From: Blastococcus fimeti
GTDB lineage: Bacteria; Actinomycetota; Actinomycetes; Mycobacteriales; Geodermatophilaceae
Direction: 5' to 3'
Length of the DNA: 64,000 nucleotides
Assembly: GCA_900102115.1 (NCBI GenBank)
Contig: FNAW01000004.1
Location: forward strand, 62,001 to 126,000
Shown: piece by piece, positions 61,801-64,000 of the stretch
Layout of the letters: the number at the start of each line of letters is the position of its first letter
How positions within the stretch are numbered: the first letter of the stretch is position 1
Made by a program: the position numbers and the translations under genes
The notes under the pieces: generated by a model
Database searches by the model: none
Told to the model about the DNA's origin: nothing
The model's input: only the letters and a program-made list of their open reading frames with translations

Positions 61801-63128
61801 GGGCGGGCGAAGCGCACCAGGCCCGACTGGGAGCGGCCGTTGACGGAGGTGAACTCGCCGCCGAAGACGACGTAGTCACCGGCACCGGTCACCGACCAGG
61901 GGCCCTGGAACTGCTGGGTGTACGTGCCGGTGTTGAGCGTCGGCCAGAAGTGCAGGATCGACGGGCTCGGGCGGCCCTCCCAGCTGGTGTAGCGGGGCAG
62001 GTCCGTCGTCGCCTTGAGGATGCCGGTCGCCGCCACGGTCATCGCGACCGCGCGCTGCCAGGTCCGCGGGTTCGGGTCGGGGAAGCTGCCGGCGGTCTCG
62101 CAGTCGTGCGCGTGGCTGGCGTTGTACAGGACGGTGCCGTCGGACCACGTGTCGTACGGGTCGCCGTGGCAGTCGTTCATCCACACCAGGTCGAGGGTGG
62201 TCGGGTCGAACGCGACGACGCCCTCGACGTTGCCGATCTGGTAGGCGTACACGCTGGCGTAGGCGACGCCGCCGTAGAGCTTCAGGCTCCAGGCGCCGGC
62301 CGGGTCACCGGTGTTGTTGATCCCCCACGGCTGCGACTTCGCGTCGCCGCCGGCGGTGTCGACCGAGGCGATGGAGTAGGCCGTGATGCCGTTGACCGTG
62401 CCGAACTGGCCGGCCAGCACGATCCGGGTGCCGGTCGGGTCGACGACGATGCCGCGGACGGTGTTGTTCGCCGTCGGCGCCCAGCTGGTCAGCGCGCCGG
62501 TCGAGGCGTTGAAGGCGGCCAGCCGCGTGCGGGTCTGCCCGCCGGCGGTGGTGAAGTTGCCGCCGGCGTAGACCGTGGAGCCCGCGACGGCGAGGGAGTA
62601 GACGGCCTGGTTCGTGGTCGGCGCGAAGCCGGGCACGAGCGCGCCGGTGGCGACGTCGAACGCCGCGACGTGCCCGCGGGCGATCCCGTCGACGGTGGTG
62701 AAGTCACCGCCGACGTAGATGCGCGACCCGTCGGGCGAGGCCACGACGATGCGCCCCTGGCCGTTGAGCCGGTGGTCGAAGCCGGGGATCAGCGCACCGG
62801 TGCGGACGTCGAAGGCGAGCAGGTTGCCCCGCGCCGCGCCGGCGCCGCCGCCCGACGGCGTCGCCGTCGTGAAGCTGCCGGTGGCGTAGACGGTGGTGCC
62901 GACGGTGGCCATCGACCAGACGACGCCGTTGGTCTGCACGGTCGGCAGCGCGTCGGCGGAGACGGTGTCCGGGAGCGGAGCCGGCGTCGGCTCGACGGCG
63001 GAGGCACTGGACGGAACCGCCAGCCCGAGGGCGATCAGCGCGCCGGCGAGCGCTCCGGCCACCAGGGCGGAGAGTGCCCGGCGGCCCTGTCCTCGGCGCG
63101 GTCCTCCGCGCTCGACGCGTCGCTGCAT
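58875..63128 (-). CDS. Large secreted surface protein: beta-propeller, LamG and duplicated PKD modules
   Basis: 1417 residues. Signal peptide 1-44. Residues 50-435 form repeats of about 45 residues (VYVGGDFTTVDG, VYAGGNFTTAGG, VVFGGEFTSVNG; delta-60/propeller type). A fibronectin-III-like segment (about 446-548) precedes a LamG/concanavalin-like domain (563-794). PKD1 (799-885) and a 200-residue jelly-roll module (891-1100) are then duplicated as PKD2 (1108-1190) and a second module (1208-1417). No LPxTG anchor or membrane helix. Probably adhesion or glycan binding. ATG 63128 has GGGGAGA upstream. Confidence 0.88.
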   Translation of the reverse strand: MQRRVERGGPRRGQGRRALSALVAGALAGALIALGLAVPSSASAVEPTPAPLPDTVSADALPTVQTNGVVWSMATVGTTVYATGSFTTATPSGGGAGAARGNLLAFDVRTGALIPGFDHRLNGQGRIVVASPDGSRIYVGGDFTTVDGIARGHVAAFDVATGALVPGFAPTTNQAVYSLAVAGSTVYAGGNFTTAGGQTRTRLAAFNASTGALTSWAPTANNTVRGIVVDPTGTRIVLAGQFGTVNGITAYSIASVDTAGGDAKSQPWGINNTGDPAGAWSLKLYGGVAYASVYAYQIGNVEGVVAFDPTTLDLVWMNDCHGDPYDTWSDGTVLYNASHAHDCETAGSFPDPNPRTWQRAVAMTVAATGILKATTDLPRYTSWEGRPSPSILHFWPTLNTGTYTQQFQGPWSVTGAGDYVVFGGEFTSVNGRSQSGLVRFARPSVAPNDRGPELTAAQMRPQATSNTAGEVVVRFPSSYDMDDAALTYQVFRDGGTTPVHTATVESAWWKRPVQQFTDTTAPAGSTATYRVTVTDPYGNAITSSPSNAVQVATTTSAYARGVLADGPAHYWRVGEPTGTTSYDQVGTTSLTTGAGVGRGAAGAVPGNTAVTTDGTAAGLASTAVAVTTPGNAFSVEAWVRTTSTTGGVIAQYGRDLPAADVATTDRLLYVDAGGRVSFGLSSRAATAPRATTYKAVRSPQPVTDGQWHHLVATVGAAGTQLYVDGAPVASDPTMTRANTRVASGYWMFGGGTVASGVPEAPAGAALAGALDELAVYPATLTAEQVAAHFALATSPAPNTPPTAAFTQTATDLTVAVDATASTDADGTVAGYAWNWGDAGPAGTGATATHAYGTAGTYTVTLTVTDDDGATATTTREVTVTAPPVVVPPDASVLAADSFGRTVSGGLGTADTGGPWTTVVGAPRLSVTPGVAELALPAAGNNTGAYLGGVAQTSADLRTSFRLSAMPTGAAGTYVYVSGRRVAADKEYRVRVRVAADGQVWLALSRVSGTESWPGGEVVVPGLTYAPGATLNVRVQVTGAGTTDIRATVWADGTAEPAAPQLTRTDTTAALQAPGGVGLAAYRPTSNTAASAVRFTSFRVTPVGPAAPVNQAPVAAFTATPAGLGITVDGTGSIDADGTVASYAWDFGDGRTATGPTAAHTYAAAGEYTVTLLVTDDDGATATTTRPVTVTAPVEEPPVEEPPAEQFLAADEFDRSVTGGLGTADVGGAWTVSAGAARQSVSGGAAVLASVKGTNTGSFLGGVSQLRTEVQTRVSLGSVPTGGGSSVYVIGRRVAANQEYRARVRVLVDGSVRVALVRLAGTSDDVLIGAEVLVPGLTYTAGTELDVRVRVAGTGTTELAATVWKAGTPEPTAPTLTRTDTTAALQAPGSVGLFTYLSGSATAPVEVRVATFLVRALA

Positions 63129-63223
63129 GTCCGTTCTCCCCGCTGCGGTGGTGCACGACCGGCATCCCGACCAGGGAGCGGCTCGCCGACGCGTGGTCGG
63201 CTCGGTCTTTCGGACCGGAGGAG

Positions 63224-63252
63224 AATGATGACGGAGCGTGACCAAAGGTCAA
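63224..63252 (-). promoter_or_regulatory. Candidate promoter and TGACC dyad upstream of the surface protein gene
   Basis: On the - strand TTGACC (63247-63252) resembles a -35; 17 nt on is ATCATT (63224-63229), a poor -10. The -35 overlaps TGACC-AAA-GGTCA (63239-63251), a perfect 5-3-5 dyad that could bind a regulator. Confidence 0.35.
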
Positions 63253-63336
63253 GACGCAGTGTGACGGGAGTAAACCGTTAGGGCGCGGTGTCACCCGAAC
63301 GTGGACGCCCCGGTGTACGCCGAGCGGCAGGACCGC

Positions 63337-63825
63337 TCAGGAGGTGAGAGCGCGGGCGCGGCGGCCGACCGGCTGCTCGGCGTCGATCGCGGCCAGCGCC
63401 TTGCGGAGCAGGGTGCTGGAGGTGTGCATCGTGTACGGGAAGTACTGCACGGTCACGCCGACCTCGGCGAAGTCGCGCTCGAGCCGCTCGCCCTTGGCGG
63501 TCCCGCGCCAGTCGTCGCCCTTGAAGATGACGTCGAAGCGGACCTCGCGCCAGGTGTCGATCTTGTCCGGCACGACCTCGGCGTGGACGTCGTCGACGAA
63601 CCGCAGACTGCGCACGATCTCCATCCGCTCCGCGAGCGGGATGACCGGCGCCCGGCCCTTGGACAGGACCAGCATCTCGTCGGAGACGACCCCGGCGATG
63701 AGGACGTCGCAGTGCTCCGCGGCGTGCTTGAGGATGTTGAGGTGGCCGACGTGGAACAGGTCGTAGGCGCCCGGGGCATAGCCCACGACAGGTGCCTTGG
63801 CCCGCGGCTGGTCCGACATCGACAT
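63337..63825 (-). CDS. Adenylyl/cytidylyltransferase family protein (TagD-like)
   Basis: 162 residues of the nucleotidylyltransferase family: YAPGAYDLFHVGHLNILKHA with the HxGH motif, IAGVVSDEMLV, PVIPLAERMEIVRSLRFVDD and DVIFKGDDWRGTAKGERLE. The last motif is STLLRK rather than the RTEGISTT of glycerol-3-phosphate cytidylyltransferase, so the alcohol substrate is open. Such enzymes activate polyol phosphates for surface polymers. ATG 63825 has GGGGGA 7 nt upstream; ATGs at 63831 and 63819 are close alternatives. The remaining 63826-64000 shows no gene. Confidence 0.88.
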   Translation of the reverse strand: MSMSDQPRAKAPVVGYAPGAYDLFHVGHLNILKHAAEHCDVLIAGVVSDEMLVLSKGRAPVIPLAERMEIVRSLRFVDDVHAEVVPDKIDTWREVRFDVIFKGDDWRGTAKGERLERDFAEVGVTVQYFPYTMHTSSTLLRKALAAIDAEQPVGRRARALTS

Positions 63826-64000
63826 GCTCATTCCCCCGAATCGTCACGCTGTGCGACCGTCTCGGTGTCGGAGACCGGTCGACCAGCGGGTGCCTTCGAA
63901 AGATAGGCGCGCCGAGCTCACTCCCAGTGAGATCCGCGGCGGATTCACCCCTCCTGGGGACGCCGGCGGGTCACTCGCAGGCCGGTACGGCCGGAACCCG

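Noticed and set aside
58674..63281. A 1535-codon open frame on the + strand opposite the surface protein
   Set aside because: Same reason; low-complexity Gly/Arg/Val sequence, no start signal, and the - strand frame has signal peptide, PKD and LamG domains.

Overview
The window is a chromosomal stretch of a very GC-rich, motile actinobacterium. Strong G/C third-position bias, frequent GTG starts, ATGA/GTGA start-stop overlaps, a mycothiol S-conjugate amidase, a PhoH2-type PIN-PhoH protein, an Mfd-MazG-enolase-DivIC-DUF501-Ppx block and a complete flagellar export/motor cluster together point to the Geodermatophilaceae (Blastococcus, Geodermatophilus, Modestobacter type). The genus is inference.

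Region 1 (1-20,570) is one long + strand flagellar cluster: fliG (5' cut by the window edge), fliH, fliI, fliJ, an NlpC/P60-lytic transglycosylase fusion, fliK, flgD, flgE, flbD, motA, motB, fliL, fliM, fliN, fliO, fliP, fliQ, fliR, flhB, flhA, a huge FlhF-like protein and a small membrane protein. Most genes are translationally coupled. Three of the larger gaps (before flbD, fliM and flhA) each carry a sigma28/WhiG-like GCCGATGR -10 box with a candidate -35 exactly 16 nt upstream. The first two gaps also carry strong hairpins, so the cluster looks like nested transcription units.

Region 2 (20,571-37,000) mixes core and accessory genes: a broken AbiEi-like/DUF559-type gene bracketed by two related hairpins; phoH2, a DUF885 hydrolase, a cis-prenyltransferase, trhA, a PadR-HAAS pair, a geranylgeranyl-reductase-like flavoprotein, a secreted AMIN-like protein whose ribosome binding site lies in a perfect hairpin, mca, greA, an RNHCP protein, an M3 peptidase, and an ABC exporter whose ATPase and permease form one open frame.

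Region 3 (37,000-48,320) holds a MoxR-like AAA/VWA pair, an alpha/beta hydrolase, a DUF2252 protein, an SGNH hydrolase, a thiolase, a Bax inhibitor-1 family protein, a secreted M28 aminopeptidase and a tRNA with anticodon UAA but a short variable arm.

Region 4 (48,360-58,086, - strand) is a conserved housekeeping block (mfd, SurA-like lipoprotein, mazG, eno, ftsB/divIC-like, DUF501, ppx, family 5 uracil-DNA glycosylase). Region 5 (58,204-63,825, - strand) holds a secreted/anchored beta-sandwich protein, a 1417-residue secreted multidomain surface protein with a duplicated PKD module, and a cytidylyltransferase of the TagD type.

No CRISPR array, rRNA, insertion sequence or prophage is visible. 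The most interesting leads are the FlhF-like pseudo-GTPase with 15-bp pentapeptide minisatellites, a FliM without the CheY-docking motif, the three matched flagellar promoters, two families of recurring intergenic palindromes, and the class I tRNA with a Leu(UAA) anticodon.
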